A stretch of DNA of 64,000 bases from Weissella oryzae SG25 (GTDB lineage: Bacteria; Bacillota; Bacilli; Lactobacillales; Lactobacillaceae): NCBI RefSeq assembly GCF_000691805.2, contig NZ_DF820493.1, forward strand, positions 1 through 64,000, in the 5' to 3' direction. Position 1 is the first letter of the stretch; each line of letters starts with the position of its first letter. Made by a program: the position numbers and the translations under genes. Shown here piece by piece: positions 29,650 through 38,135 of the stretch. Below the pieces are notes generated by a model. It did not search any database, was not told where the DNA came from, and was given only the letters and a program-made list of their open reading frames with translations.

Positions 29650-29693
29650 ATAAAAACGGCTGCTTGATCGCTTTGACCAGTCACCCGTTTCCT
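29650..29693 (-). terminator. Probable terminator of galU
   Basis: Minus strand AAACGG and CCGTTT enclose a weaker inner stem (CTgGTC / GATcaAG), followed by TTTTATTTT. Imperfect but placed 12 bp after galU. Confidence 0.55.
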
Positions 29694-29704
29694 TTTTAGC
29701 TAAA

Positions 29705-30580
29705 TTAATCTAAGTCTTTAGCCAAATCTTTCAAATATGCTCGCAACTTATCTTTTGTCTGTGGGTGCTCTAACCCAAACTCGATATTAGTTGTCAAGAA
29801 ACCAATCTTTGAGCCGACATCAAAACGGCGACCCTTAAAATTATGAGCATAAACGTGTTGGCGCTTGTTTAGTGAATCGATTGCATCAGTAAGTTGAATT
29901 TCATTTCCCTTACCTGGTGCAGTCTGCTCCAATTCTTCAAAAATTTCAGGCGTCAAAAGATAGCGACCAATAATTGCCAAGTTTGAAGGTGCATCTTCAG
30001 GCTTAGGCTTTTCAACGAAAGAATTTACTTGGTACAAACCATCTTCAAGTTCCATCTCAGGTGCAATCACCCCATACTCAGAAACTTGATCATGTGGCAC
30101 TTCCATAACAGCTAACGTTGACTCGCCAGTCTTCTCATAGCGCTCAATCAACTGCTTAGTCAATGGCACTTCATCGGTCATCAAATCATCACCAAGCATT
30201 ACCACAAAGGGCTCATCACCAATAAATGTCTTGGCAGTCAAAACGGCATCACCAAGGCCACGTGGGTGTGATTGGCGAATGAAGTACAAATTAATGTCAG
30301 TTGTTTCTTCAACAATCTTAAGTAATTCATCCTTACCCTTATCCCGCAAGTTATTCTCTAGTTCAGGATTAGAATCAAAATGATCTTCAATTGAACGCTT
30401 TGACTTACCATCAACAATGACGATATCTTCGATTCCTGAAGCCAAAGCTTCCTCAATAATAAATTGAATAGTTGGCTTATCGACAATAGGTAACATTTCC
30501 TTAGCTAATGCTTTAGTAGCTGGCAAGAAACGAGTTCCAAGTCCTGCGGCTGGAATAATTGCTTTACGTACTGGTTTCAT
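29705..30580 (-). CDS. galU: UTP-glucose-1-phosphate uridylyltransferase
   Basis: Makes UDP-glucose for glycolipids, wall sugars and galactose use; a direct supplier for LafA. 291 aa from ATG 30580. [23 protein letters not shown] holds the nucleotide-binding loop, with VMLGDDL and [13 protein letters not shown] further on. Start lies 7 bp after gpsA, with AGAAGGG at the gpsA end as SD, somewhat far (about 14 bp). Confidence 0.96.
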   Translation of the reverse strand: MKPVRKAIIPAAGLGTRFLPATKALAKEMLPIVDKPTIQFIIEEALASGIEDIVIVDGKSKRSIEDHFDSNPELENNLRDKGKDELLKIVEETTDINLYFIRQSHPRGLGDAVLTAKTFIGDEPFVVMLGDDLMTDEVPLTKQLIERYEKTGESTLAVMEVPHDQVSEYGVIAPEMELEDGLYQVNSFVEKPKPEDAPSNLAIIGRYLLTPEIFEELEQTAPGKGNEIQLTDAIDSLNKRQHVYAHNFKGRRFDVGSKIGFLTTNIEFGLEHPQTKDKLRAYLKDLAKDLD

Positions 30581-30587
30581 AATAATT

Positions 30588-31622
30588 TTAATTCCCTTCT
30601 TGTTGCAGTTCACGTTCCATTAGTGCCGTGACTACTTCTTTTGTATTTTTTCCTTCGTATAAAACACTATAAATTGCATCAGTAATCGGCATCGGTACAT
30701 GTTTAAGCCGGCCTAGCTCATGTACCACCTTAGTCGTTGAAATTCCTTCAATGACCATACCCATTTCAGATACGACTTCATCTACCGACTTGTTTTTACC
30801 TAATTCAAGACCTGCTCTAAAGTTACGTGAATGTACCGACGTCGCTGTCACAAAGAGGTCGCCAACACCCGCCAAACCCATAAAGGTTAATGGATTAGCG
30901 CCAAAAGCTTGCCCTAGGCGGCTCATCTCTGCCAACCCCCGCGTAAATAGCGCTGCTTTAGCATTTGCATCAAAGCCTAAGGCTTCAATTGCACCTGCAC
31001 CAATCGCAATCACGTTTTTTAAAGCACCACCAAATTCAGAACCAACTAGGTCAGTGTTAGTGTATGCCCTGAAAAATTGGTTTGAGAATGCCGCCTGCAT
31101 CTGTTTAGCAATTTGTAAATCTTCAGCAGCCATCGTTACCAAAGTAGGATCATGTTTGATGACACCTTCAGCATGTGACGGTCCGGCAATAATACCTATG
31201 CCCAATCGATTTGCTTGCGGAATTTCTTCTGCCAACATCTCAGACGGACGTTTATAAGTATTTGCTTCAATCCCTTTAGTCGCTGCAACTAAAGTAACTT
31301 GTTGGTCTAGTGCAACTAACACCGCCGCTAATTGACGTGCTACTTGCCTAGTTGCCTTAGTCGGAACCACCGTTAATACCATCGTCGCACCCCGCACAGC
31401 TGTCTGCATGTCAGCAGTTGCTACAACTGCAGGATGAATCGGATTATCTCCTAAGTATTGGTGATTACGGTGTAGCTCATTAATTTCATTAACTTGTGTT
31501 GGTTTATATGTCCATAGACGAACATCATGGCCGTTCTCAGCTGCCACATGCGCTAATGCCGTTCCCCACGAACCGGCGCCAAGCACTGCAATAACTTCTT
31601 TTCCCACAATATTGTTCTCCAT
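30588..31622 (-). CDS. gpsA: Glycerol-3-phosphate dehydrogenase [NAD(P)+]
   Basis: Reduces dihydroxyacetone phosphate to sn-glycerol-3-phosphate for phospholipid and LTA synthesis. 344 aa with the ATG at 31622; a GTG at 31607 (MGKEVIAV) with GGAG about 9 bp upstream gives 339 aa and may be the true start. Rossmann motif [12 protein letters not shown], catalytic Lys in [13 protein letters not shown], and the C-terminal [12 protein letters not shown]-like segment are present. Upstream hprK is 107 bp away; lgt, which often lies between them, is absent here. Confidence 0.95.
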   Translation of the reverse strand: MENNIVGKEVIAVLGAGSWGTALAHVAAENGHDVRLWTYKPTQVNEINELHRNHQYLGDNPIHPAVVATADMQTAVRGATMVLTVVPTKATRQVARQLAAVLVALDQQVTLVAATKGIEANTYKRPSEMLAEEIPQANRLGIGIIAGPSHAEGVIKHDPTLVTMAAEDLQIAKQMQAAFSNQFFRAYTNTDLVGSEFGGALKNVIAIGAGAIEALGFDANAKAALFTRGLAEMSRLGQAFGANPLTFMGLAGVGDLFVTATSVHSRNFRAGLELGKNKSVDEVVSEMGMVIEGISTTKVVHELGRLKHVPMPITDAIYSVLYEGKNTKEVVTALMERELQQEGN

Positions 31623-31728
31623 TTCGAATTGTTAGATAGTTAAAATCAGACAATATGAGTATACTACCATAGATAATTGCAAATAACGAGCAAGCTTAAT
31701 ATATTATTTAATCATCATTCTATTCGAA

Positions 31729-32670
31729 TTATTCACTTTCCGTTGAATTCTTTGCAATTAAATTGTTCAAATTACGGTTAAAAGTCTCGGTTGCATCAAA
31801 GCCCATCTTCTTGGCACGGAAATTCTTAGCTGCTGTTTCAATCAAAACAGCCAAATTCCGTCCAGTCTGTACGGGTAATACTAGGCGTGGTAGTTCTACA
31901 TTTTCAATTACCAAGGCATCTTCACTATTACCTAGACGGTCAATTTGTTGTCCATCTTCCCATTTTTGAAGATGTAAATTGAAGGAAATCGTTGCATGAG
32001 ATCGCACAGCTCCAGCGCCAAAAAGATTCAAAACATCAATAATACCAACTCCACGTAATTCCATCAGATTACGTAGGATTGCTGGTGCTTCACCAACTAA
32101 ATGTTCTTCATCTTGCGCGTAAATGTCAACTCGATCATCAGCAATCAAGCGGTGACCACGTTGAATTAATTCCAAAGCCGTTTCTGACTTACCAACGCCT
32201 GAATCACCAGTAATCAAAACCCCTAAGCCGAAAATATCGACCAATACGCCATGGACTGACTCGCGCTCAGCCAGGGCGCCACCAAGAAAATAGGTCATAT
32301 TTGATAGAATCCGTGAAGAAGTCAAATCAGTCGTTAAAACTGGCACCTGTTTTTCAGCTGCAACATCCATAAATTCTGGTTTTAACTTGCGCCCAGTTGA
32401 AACAACCATTGCAGGCGTTCGGTCAGTCATCATCTTACGCGCCACAAGCATTAGCTCATCATGGTTCATCCGCTCCATAAAGGAGGTTTCAGTGATTCCC
32501 AATAATTGGACACGTTCAGGAGCATAATAATTAAAATATCCAGTCATTTCAAGCCCAGGACGTGAAATATCCGGAGTAGTAATCTGCCGATCTAAATAGT
32601 CTTCACCAGTTAATAAACTTAAATGTGTCCGCGCCAGTAAATCGCGAACCGTAATTACCGAATTTGCCAT
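31729..32670 (-). CDS. hprK: HPr kinase/phosphorylase
   Basis: Bifunctional sensor that phosphorylates or dephosphorylates Ser46 of HPr according to ATP, PPi and fructose-1,6-bisphosphate. 313 aa. Catalytic His near 140 (ESVHGVLVDIFG), P-loop GDSGVGKS at 155-162, HRLIADD and the signature LMELRGVGIIDV are all intact. Starts 14 bp after the YvlD-like gene. Works with ptsH at 26905 and the cre-like sites noted in this window. Confidence 0.97.
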   Translation of the reverse strand: MANSVITVRDLLARTHLSLLTGEDYLDRQITTPDISRPGLEMTGYFNYYAPERVQLLGITETSFMERMNHDELMLVARKMMTDRTPAMVVSTGRKLKPEFMDVAAEKQVPVLTTDLTSSRILSNMTYFLGGALAERESVHGVLVDIFGLGVLITGDSGVGKSETALELIQRGHRLIADDRVDIYAQDEEHLVGEAPAILRNLMELRGVGIIDVLNLFGAGAVRSHATISFNLHLQKWEDGQQIDRLGNSEDALVIENVELPRLVLPVQTGRNLAVLIETAAKNFRAKKMGFDATETFNRNLNNLIAKNSTESE

Positions 32671-32684
32671 TTTATTATTCCTTC

Positions 32685-33059
32685 TTAGTCATTGCGAGCT
32701 AAATAATTTGAAACAACCAAATTAACTAGCCACATAATAATCGAAATTAACACTGCCCAGCCAAACGAAGTAAATTGAAACCCCTTACCAACAATTGCTG
32801 CTGTCAACCATAAAACAGTTCCATTTACAATTAAACCAAATAAACCGAAGGTTAGAATTGTCAACGGCAAAGCAAGTAGCTGTAAGACTGGTCGTACCAA
32901 AGCATTCAGCACTCCCAGAATCAAAGCTGCAATAAAAGCAGTAAAAATCGAATCAATATGGAGCCCTTGTGAGAAAAAACCCGCCAAGGCTAACAAAGTT
33001 ATTGCATTAATTACCAAGCGTTGTAGAAAGTGCATTCGTTTAAATTTTATTTCTTTCAT
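32685..33059 (-). CDS. YvlD-like small membrane protein
   Basis: 124 aa, four hydrophobic helices; belongs to the PF04020 (YvlD, also labelled phage holin family 4) group. The region FIAALILGVLNALVRPVLQLLALPLTILTFGLFGLI is the family core with its Asn-Ala-x-x-Arg-Pro motif. Despite the database label these are chromosomal membrane proteins, not lysis proteins. Same direction as and 14 bp before hprK. Confidence 0.85.
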   Translation of the reverse strand: MKEIKFKRMHFLQRLVINAITLLALAGFFSQGLHIDSIFTAFIAALILGVLNALVRPVLQLLALPLTILTFGLFGLIVNGTVLWLTAAIVGKGFQFTSFGWAVLISIIMWLVNLVVSNYLARND

Positions 33060-33136
33060 TTATCTCTAAGCCTTTCAATTAGTGCTCAGGCTAAGTATAA
33101 CAAAGAAACCGTTTCCTTTAAAACCCATTATTGCAT

Positions 33137-33173
33137 AAAAAAAGCATTTCCATCGCAAGGACGAAAATACTTT
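33137..33173 (-). terminator. Terminator of the DinJ/RelB-like gene
   Basis: Minus strand AGTATTTTC, loop, GGAAATGCT (two G-U pairs), then T7. Confidence 0.75.
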
Positions 33174-33185
33174 AAGAACTAGCTT

Positions 33186-33356
33186 TTATTTGTTACGAGG
33201 ACCAAACATACCTTCAAATGGTGAGTGTCCAGTATTAGCGACTTGCGTCAAAAACATCTTAACTGCTTGTTGTGATGATAATCCTTCATTACGGAAAACA
33301 CTATCAACACGTTGCTTTACATCGTCTTCAATACGAATTTGAATTAACTTTTCCAT
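33186..33356 (-). CDS. RelB/DinJ-family antitoxin-like protein
   Basis: 56 aa from ATG 33356 (MEKLIQIRIEDD); 59 aa if ATG 33365 is used. Ribbon-helix-helix DNA-binding pattern: strand LIQIRIEDDVKQRV, helix VFRNEGLSSQQAVKMFLTQVA, then a short tail. RelB/DinJ antitoxins look like this and normally pair with a RelE/YafQ RNase. No toxin frame lies next to it: 126 bp to the next gene below and no matching frame above. It is therefore an orphan or a regulator in its own right. SD is weak (GAGAG). Confidence 0.75.
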   Translation of the reverse strand: MEKLIQIRIEDDVKQRVDSVFRNEGLSSQQAVKMFLTQVANTGHSPFEGMFGPRNK

Positions 33357-33377
33357 TATGCGCATTCTCTCAGTCAA

Positions 33378-33708
33378 ATTTATTATAAAAGTAATTATAA
33401 ACTACATTATCAAAAAATGATATAGTTATTTTTGTAAGCGGAATATTCATAGTCATACACATATAAATAGTCATTTTTTAATCTGACATTCTTTCATTTT
33501 AAAGCATTTTTGTTTTCAATGGCCTTATATTATTTAGGTAATGATAATTCGCTAAATATTTGAGAACAAAAGTTCGTTTTTACAAACAGTTATATTACTA
33601 AAAGCTTTAAATTAGCAATATTATAGCATTTTGGGCTTGCAAGTATCTTACTCAATTAACTTTTATGCTAATAGGCATAATTTTCTTCTTAAATTCGCTT
33701 AATATAAT
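33378..33708. other. AT-rich intergenic stretch with promoter elements
   Basis: No convincing gene. Contains two TATAAT-like boxes on the minus strand close to the DinJ-like start, an inverted repeat TATCA-N5-TGATA (about 33407-33422), and a LexA-like box at 33564-33576. Otherwise very AT-rich sequence without codon pattern. Confidence 0.6.
33564..33576. promoter_or_regulatory. LexA-like (SOS) box
   Basis: GAACAAAAGTTCG contains the inverted repeat GAAC-N4-GTTC with the outer G, close to the Gram-positive LexA consensus CGAAC-N4-GTTCG. It lies about 210 bp upstream of the DinJ-like start. Confidence 0.45.
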
Positions 33709-33710
33709 AG

Positions 33711-33744
33711 AAAAAACCGTTGATTCAAAGAATCAACGGTTTTT
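33711..33744. terminator. Terminator of the structured RNA
   Basis: A6-CCGTTGATTC, 3-nt loop, GAATCAACGG-T5: ten perfect pairs plus A-T extension. Strong in both directions. Confidence 0.93.
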
Positions 33745-33950
33745 AATTTGGCATGCTATTGTAAGACCGGCAATAGCTCCGGTGATGGTTACCCATCAGT
33801 CACCATACAGTTACAAGGTTTCCCTTGTAGTAGTCATCTGCAGCAGTAGTATTTCCACAAACACTAACTACCCTCTCCGACATATGCGGTCGTTAATGAG
33901 AGGTGGCTAAAAAATTTCAAATAAATTGAAATCTCTCGACTCATCGCATG
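33711..33950 (-). ncRNA. Candidate structured non-coding RNA, about 240 nt
   Basis: A full transcription unit without an open frame: promoter at 33957-33985, expected 5' end near 33950, terminator at 33711-33744. The minus-strand RNA folds locally into at least five hairpins: ATTTCAA/TTGAAAT, CCTCTC with inner CGAC/GTCG, ACAAGG-GAAA-CCTTGT, TGATGG-GTAA-CCATCA (two GNRA tetraloops), and GCTATTG/CAATAGC. CATGC near the 5' end can pair with GCATG before the terminator, closing a multibranch structure. I could not match it to 6S, RNase P, SRP, tmRNA or a riboswitch class. It begins just after the MFS gene ends. Confidence 0.7.
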
Positions 33951-33956
33951 TAAGAA

Positions 33957-33985
33957 ATTATAACAGCTCTTAGTCTATCTAGCAA
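33957..33985 (-). promoter_or_regulatory. Strong promoter of the structured RNA
   Basis: Minus strand: -35 TTGCTA (33980-33985), 17-bp spacer, extended -10 TGT-TATAAT (33957-33962). It overlaps the last codons of the upstream MFS gene, so it is a dedicated promoter. Confidence 0.8.
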
Positions 33986-35417
33986 GCCGATTCTTACTTC
34001 TTTTAGTTCTAATCCGCATTACTAAGCGAATAAAAGTTATTAACCAAGCGATTAACACCAATATTGCCCCTAAAGTAAAGGCACTCTGCATCCCTTTTAC
34101 GAAAACCAAATCGTGTCCTTGCGGATAAGCAACAACTTTTTTACCCATACTATTACTCATTGAAAAATATAAGGCCGTTGTCACTGCTGATGTCCCAATA
34201 ATCATGCCCAAATTACGTGCCAAGGCATTTAAGGCCCCCGCTACACCGAGTTGATTACTTGGTGCCGCCGTCATTATCAAAGCATTATTAGGCGTTTGGA
34301 AGAAGGCGGTTCCTAAACCAGCAAGAGCCATCAATAAAACAACAAAGCCCATGGCTGAATTTGCATCAATTACCCGCCAACCAAACATCGCCAAGACTAA
34401 TCCACTAAGTGCAAACAAAGTAACATATTCACGGTCATATTTATCAGCAATCATTCCTGCTAAAGGTGCCCCTATCATCATCGCAACTGGAATCGTCATC
34501 ATATATAAGCCTGACCTTCCGGTTGAAAAGCCACGCAAATTTTCAAGATAGAATGGTAATAAAACATTTGAGAAGAAATTAGTTGTAAACACCAATAATG
34601 AAGCAATTAACGACAGCGTAAACAATCCCGTTTTAAAAATCGTCAAATCCAATAAAGGTTCAGCCACTCGACGCTCCCAAATTATAAAGGTTCCCAACAA
34701 AAGCAAAGAAATTGCATCTAATAATAGCGATAATGGCGCTGTGAACCCGATCATTTGGGCTAAGTTAATCCCTAGGAAAAAGACTGTTATGAAACTAAAG
34801 AACAATCCTGCACCAAACCAATCAATCTTGATTGACCGGCTTGGTTGTTGATTCTTAGGAAAGAAGTAATTTCCTGCGATAATTGCCAGGATTCCAACTG
34901 GAACATTAATCCAAAATATATATGACCAAGGTAGATATTGCAAAATGATTCCACCTAATGCCGGCCCAGCAATTGAACCTAATGAAACAAATAATGCATT
35001 AAAGGACATGGCCCGTGCCCGCATAGCGAGTGGCGCAACATCAGTTGTAATCCCAAATGAATTACTCATTGTCATAGAAGCGCCTAACGCTTGTATAACC
35101 CGAGCAAAAAGTAGAAATCCCAAACCAAAATTAAAGCCGGCCAATAAAGAACCCAAGGTGAAAATATAAGTTCCCCACTTAAAAACACGAATCTTGCCAA
35201 CTTGATCCCCCAACCGACCAAAAAAAGTTAAGAGTCCTGAAATAACAATTAAGTAAATTGATACCGTCCAGGTCGCCTGATTCATTGGAACTGATAGATC
35301 CCGCGACATGATAGGTAAAGCGATATTAACAATTGATGCATCTAAAGTTGACATGAAAGTAAATAGTCCTAAAGCCGTCATCGTCAACCATAAATGTTTA
35401 CTACTTTTATTCTCCAC
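33975..35417 (-). CDS. MFS drug:H+ antiporter, DHA2 family
   Basis: 480 aa, 14 predicted helices, typical of the DHA2 (EmrB/QacA) exporters. Motif A-like GRLGDQVGKIRVFKWG between helices 2 and 3, motif C GPALGGIIL in helix 5, and FMSTLDASIVNIALPIM in helix 1 are diagnostic. Basic C-terminus RMRTKRSKNRLAR. Stand-alone gene with divergent usp upstream (158 bp). Substrate unknown; probably toxic hydrophobic compounds. Confidence 0.93.
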   Translation of the reverse strand: MENKSSKHLWLTMTALGLFTFMSTLDASIVNIALPIMSRDLSVPMNQATWTVSIYLIVISGLLTFFGRLGDQVGKIRVFKWGTYIFTLGSLLAGFNFGLGFLLFARVIQALGASMTMSNSFGITTDVAPLAMRARAMSFNALFVSLGSIAGPALGGIILQYLPWSYIFWINVPVGILAIIAGNYFFPKNQQPSRSIKIDWFGAGLFFSFITVFFLGINLAQMIGFTAPLSLLLDAISLLLLGTFIIWERRVAEPLLDLTIFKTGLFTLSLIASLLVFTTNFFSNVLLPFYLENLRGFSTGRSGLYMMTIPVAMMIGAPLAGMIADKYDREYVTLFALSGLVLAMFGWRVIDANSAMGFVVLLMALAGLGTAFFQTPNNALIMTAAPSNQLGVAGALNALARNLGMIIGTSAVTTALYFSMSNSMGKKVVAYPQGHDLVFVKGMQSAFTLGAILVLIAWLITFIRLVMRIRTKRSKNRLAR

Positions 35418-35498
35418 TAACCTGCATACCTCATATATCTTTTGTGTGTTGTAACATTATAACAATTTTTTTAAAGATTATTCATTATCCTTTCTATT

Positions 35499-35512
35499 CT
35501 AAACCGCTTTCA
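35499..35512 (-). promoter_or_regulatory. cre-like site over the usp -35
   Basis: Read on minus, TGAAAGCGGTTTAG fits the cre consensus at 12 of 14 positions and ends at the predicted -35 of the usp promoter. Confidence 0.5.
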
Positions 35513-35535
35513 TTTATTATTTCATGCGGTATAAT
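35507..35535 (+). promoter_or_regulatory. Promoter of usp
   Basis: -10 TATAAT at 35530-35535 preceded by a 17-bp spacer and a poor -35 (CTTTCA). Start point about 35542, leaving a 34-nt leader. Confidence 0.6.
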
Positions 35536-35575
35536 ATATATATCAGACAGATTTGAAAAAGGACGGTATTTTTCC

Positions 35576-36025
35576 ATGGCAACAGAAAGCATGAACTACA
35601 AGAACATTTTGGCCCCCGTTGATGGGTCAGACATCTCAAAGCGCATCGTTGAAAAGGCCTCAGCTGTGGCTGTGCGTAACAATACACGTTTAGACCTACT
35701 TTACGTAATTGACACTAACTCACTTTCCGGTCTTGCTGGTATGTCAATTTCTGGCGACGTAGTCTACCAACTTGTCCAAGATGCTGAAGAAAAGTTAGCT
35801 GAATATAAAGCATTAGCCAGTAAAGAAGGCGTTTCAGATGTTGATATTCACGTTCGTTTTGGTTCTCCTAAGACTGTTATTGCCCGTGACTTTCCAGCCG
35901 ACCATGACACTGAACTAATCATGCTTGGTAAATCTGGCTTAAACGCGCTTGAGCGCTTGCTAGTTGGATCAGTTACCGCCTTTGTTATCCAAAATGCTAC
36001 AGTTGACGTTTTGATTGTTCAATAG
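35576..36025 (+). CDS. Universal stress protein UspA family
   Basis: 149 aa from ATG 35576. Starts NYKNILAPVDGSDISKRIV, the UspA beta-alpha-beta opening, and ends with the ATP-binding pattern GKSGLNALERLLVGSVTAFVIQNA (G-2x-G-9x-G-S/T). Cytoplasmic, ATP-binding type. SD AAGGA lies 12 bp before the start. Monocistronic with promoter and terminator; divergent from the MFS gene. Members rise under starvation and acid in lactic acid bacteria. Confidence 0.93.
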   Translation: MATESMNYKNILAPVDGSDISKRIVEKASAVAVRNNTRLDLLYVIDTNSLSGLAGMSISGDVVYQLVQDAEEKLAEYKALASKEGVSDVDIHVRFGSPKTVIARDFPADHDTELIMLGKSGLNALERLLVGSVTAFVIQNATVDVLIVQ

Positions 36026-36050
36026 GCTATACTACTATATTAATCAGCAG

Positions 36051-36082
36051 CGATACCTTATAATTGAGGTATCGTTTTTTTT
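36051..36082 (+). terminator. Terminator of usp
   Basis: CGATACCT, 8-nt loop, AGGTATCG, T8. Confidence 0.92.
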
Positions 36083-36106
36083 ATAAATTATAAGTAAGGG
36101 GATCAA

Positions 36107-36925
36107 ATGAAAAAAATTCCAATTCAAGCCTGGGCCTTGGGTGTTGTAAGTATCGCAATTATTGGTGCAGTCATTTTTGCATTGAACAAACCCAACACCG
36201 CTTCTGACAACAACGCAGCCAACAGTTCTTCAAAATTAACTGCTAGCCAAAATGATGGCAAAAGTCAAAGTCAATTAAATCAATTGGCCTTACCACAGCT
36301 TTCAAAAGCAGTTGCTTCAGATGAAAGTGTTGTCTTAATCAAAACCTCAATGGGTGATATTAAGATTAAGCTTTTCAATACCTACGCGCCCTTGGCCGTC
36401 GATAATTTTATCACGCATGCTAAGGCCGGTTATTATAACAACACAATTTTTCATCGTGTTATCAATAATTTTATGATTCAAGGTGGTGACCCAAAGGGTA
36501 ACGGAACTGGTGGTAATTCAATTTGGCAAGGTAACAATAGCAAGATTGATAGCGGTTCTGGCTTTAAAAATGAAACATCTTCTTCGCTTTACAATATCCG
36601 TGGCGCACTTGCAATGGCTAATACTGGTCAAAAAGATTCGAATGGTTCGCAATTCTTTATTAATCAAAACCCAGTTGACCAGACTGGCAACATTGATAAG
36701 AGTGCTTATCCAAGTAAAATCTACAAGGCCTACAAAAACGGTGGTAACCCTGGCCTTGACGGTAGCTACACTGTCTTTGGTCAAGTAATCAGTGGTATGG
36801 ACGTTGTTGATAAAATTGCCAAGAGCAAAGTCGATAGCAATGACAAACCCAAAACCGCAATTCAAATTTCTGAGATTCAAGTTACTACAGAAGCACCGCT
36901 TAACCTACCCGCCGATGCTCAATAA
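36107..36925 (+). CDS. Membrane-anchored cyclophilin-type peptidyl-prolyl isomerase
   Basis: 272 aa. Residues 5-26 are a single membrane anchor or uncleaved signal (IPIQAWALGVVSIAIIGAVIFA), then an Asn/Ser-rich linker to about 75, then a cyclophilin domain: IFHRVINNFMIQGGDPKGNGTGG with the catalytic Arg and Phe, ALAMANTGQKDSNGSQFFI and VFGQVISGMDVVDKI. Likely speeds proline isomerisation in exported proteins. SD AGGGG at 7 bp. Stand-alone gene. Confidence 0.93.
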   Translation: MKKIPIQAWALGVVSIAIIGAVIFALNKPNTASDNNAANSSSKLTASQNDGKSQSQLNQLALPQLSKAVASDESVVLIKTSMGDIKIKLFNTYAPLAVDNFITHAKAGYYNNTIFHRVINNFMIQGGDPKGNGTGGNSIWQGNNSKIDSGSGFKNETSSSLYNIRGALAMANTGQKDSNGSQFFINQNPVDQTGNIDKSAYPSKIYKAYKNGGNPGLDGSYTVFGQVISGMDVVDKIAKSKVDSNDKPKTAIQISEIQVTTEAPLNLPADAQ

Positions 36926-36951
36926 TTAATTAAAACTTTTAATATCAACGA

Positions 36952-37001
36952 AAAACAGCCTGAGTTAGTGACGCTTATACATCACTAACTCAGGCTGTTT
37001 T
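36952..37001. terminator. Bidirectional terminator, cyclophilin and potD
   Basis: AAAACAGCCTGAGTTAGTGA and its complement around a 10-nt loop, a 20-bp perfect stem with A and T ends, between two convergent genes. Confidence 0.95.
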
Positions 37002-37049
37002 ATTGTGCCCCAACTTAAAAAGTAAATCTTTAATGGAAGATTTTTAATT

Positions 37050-38135
37050 TTATTGGTGCATCTTTACTTGTAACCATAAATCATTATATTGCTGCGTCCA
37101 GTAAGGTGATAGGTTACGATAAACTTCTTTACCCTTTAGCTGCTCACTCGTTGGATACCACTCACGGTCTTGGGTTAGCGATTTAGGCAAGTACTTCAAT
37201 GCTCCCTTATTTGGCGTTGAATATCCTACCCATTCAGCATTTTGTGCCGCATTGCGTGGATCTGACATGAAGTTTAAGAAGGCATAAGCTGCCGGTTTGT
37301 TCGCTACCGTCTTTGGGATTACGAGGTTATCAACCCACATATTCCCAATCCCCTTTGGAATCACGTATTTAATATGTGGATTTTGTGCCGCCATCTCGGC
37401 TGCTTGACCTGAATAAACAACAGCCAAACTGCTTTCGCCACTAACCATATAATTCATAATCTCATCAGCTAAAATTGCTTGGGTATTGGGTGCTAGTGCC
37501 ATCAACTTCTTGGCAGCAACATTCAAAGCCATGCTACTGGTTGTATTGACTGATTGATTATCCGAAGCCAAAGCAACACCCAACATATCACGGGCAGAAT
37601 CAGTCAGCATAATTTTACCATTCCACTTATCTGACCATAAATCATTCCACTCTTGGATTTCACTGCGCTTAACGCGTTGATCATTATAAGCAATCCCTAG
37701 CGTACCCCAGAAATAAGGTAGTGAATAATGGTTATTAGGGTCAAAAGCCAAGTTCATATATTCTGGATCATAATATTTAACGTTTGGAATTTTATTTAAA
37801 TCTAGGGGTTCTAATAACCCTTCCTGCCGCATCTTATCAACCATATAATCGGAAGGCACAGCAATATCATACGCTGTACCACCCTGCTTGACTTTAGTAT
37901 ACATTGCTTCATTTGAATCAAAAGTAACATAGTTCACTTGGTAACCAGTTTGCTTTTCGAACTTCTTAACCAGACTCGGGTCGATATACTCACCCCAATT
38001 ATAAATTGTCAAAACGTTATTAGTTCGTGAAGCGCGATGAACCGGCTGTTGTGCTCGCATTAATTGAAAGCTAAGCGCTGCTAAGATTACAACCACAATT
38101 GTAATAATTGCTGAAAAAATACCTAGGCGTTTCAT
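37050..38135 (-). CDS. potD: Spermidine/putrescine-binding protein PotD
   Basis: 361 aa extracellular binding protein. N-terminal signal/anchor (about residues 4-26) without an obvious lipobox Cys. LTIYNWGEYIDPSLVKKFEKQTG, then YDIAVPSDYMVDKM, LPYFWGTLGIAYN and MWVDNLVIPK fit PotD/PotF; the acidic and aromatic binding residues lie in these segments. Its start overlaps the potC stop at 38135. Last gene of potABCD. Confidence 0.94.
   Translation of the reverse strand: MKRLGIFSAIITIVVVILAALSFQLMRAQQPVHRASRTNNVLTIYNWGEYIDPSLVKKFEKQTGYQVNYVTFDSNEAMYTKVKQGGTAYDIAVPSDYMVDKMRQEGLLEPLDLNKIPNVKYYDPEYMNLAFDPNNHYSLPYFWGTLGIAYNDQRVKRSEIQEWNDLWSDKWNGKIMLTDSARDMLGVALASDNQSVNTTSSMALNVAAKKLMALAPNTQAILADEIMNYMVSGESSLAVVYSGQAAEMAAQNPHIKYVIPKGIGNMWVDNLVIPKTVANKPAAYAFLNFMSDPRNAAQNAEWVGYSTPNKGALKYLPKSLTQDREWYPTSEQLKGKEVYRNLSPYWTQQYNDLWLQVKMHQ

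Noticed and set aside
32685-33059. Phage holin
   Set aside because: The family label is misleading; it is a chromosomal YvlD-like membrane protein beside hprK, with no lysin or phage genes.
33711-33950. 6S, RNase P, SRP, M-box or hammerhead RNA
   Set aside because: No long closing rod with central bubble, no GAGGAAAGUCC, no GGAA-capped SRP helix, no M-box core; GATGAGTC looks hammerhead-like but the CUGAUGA and GAAA elements are missing.
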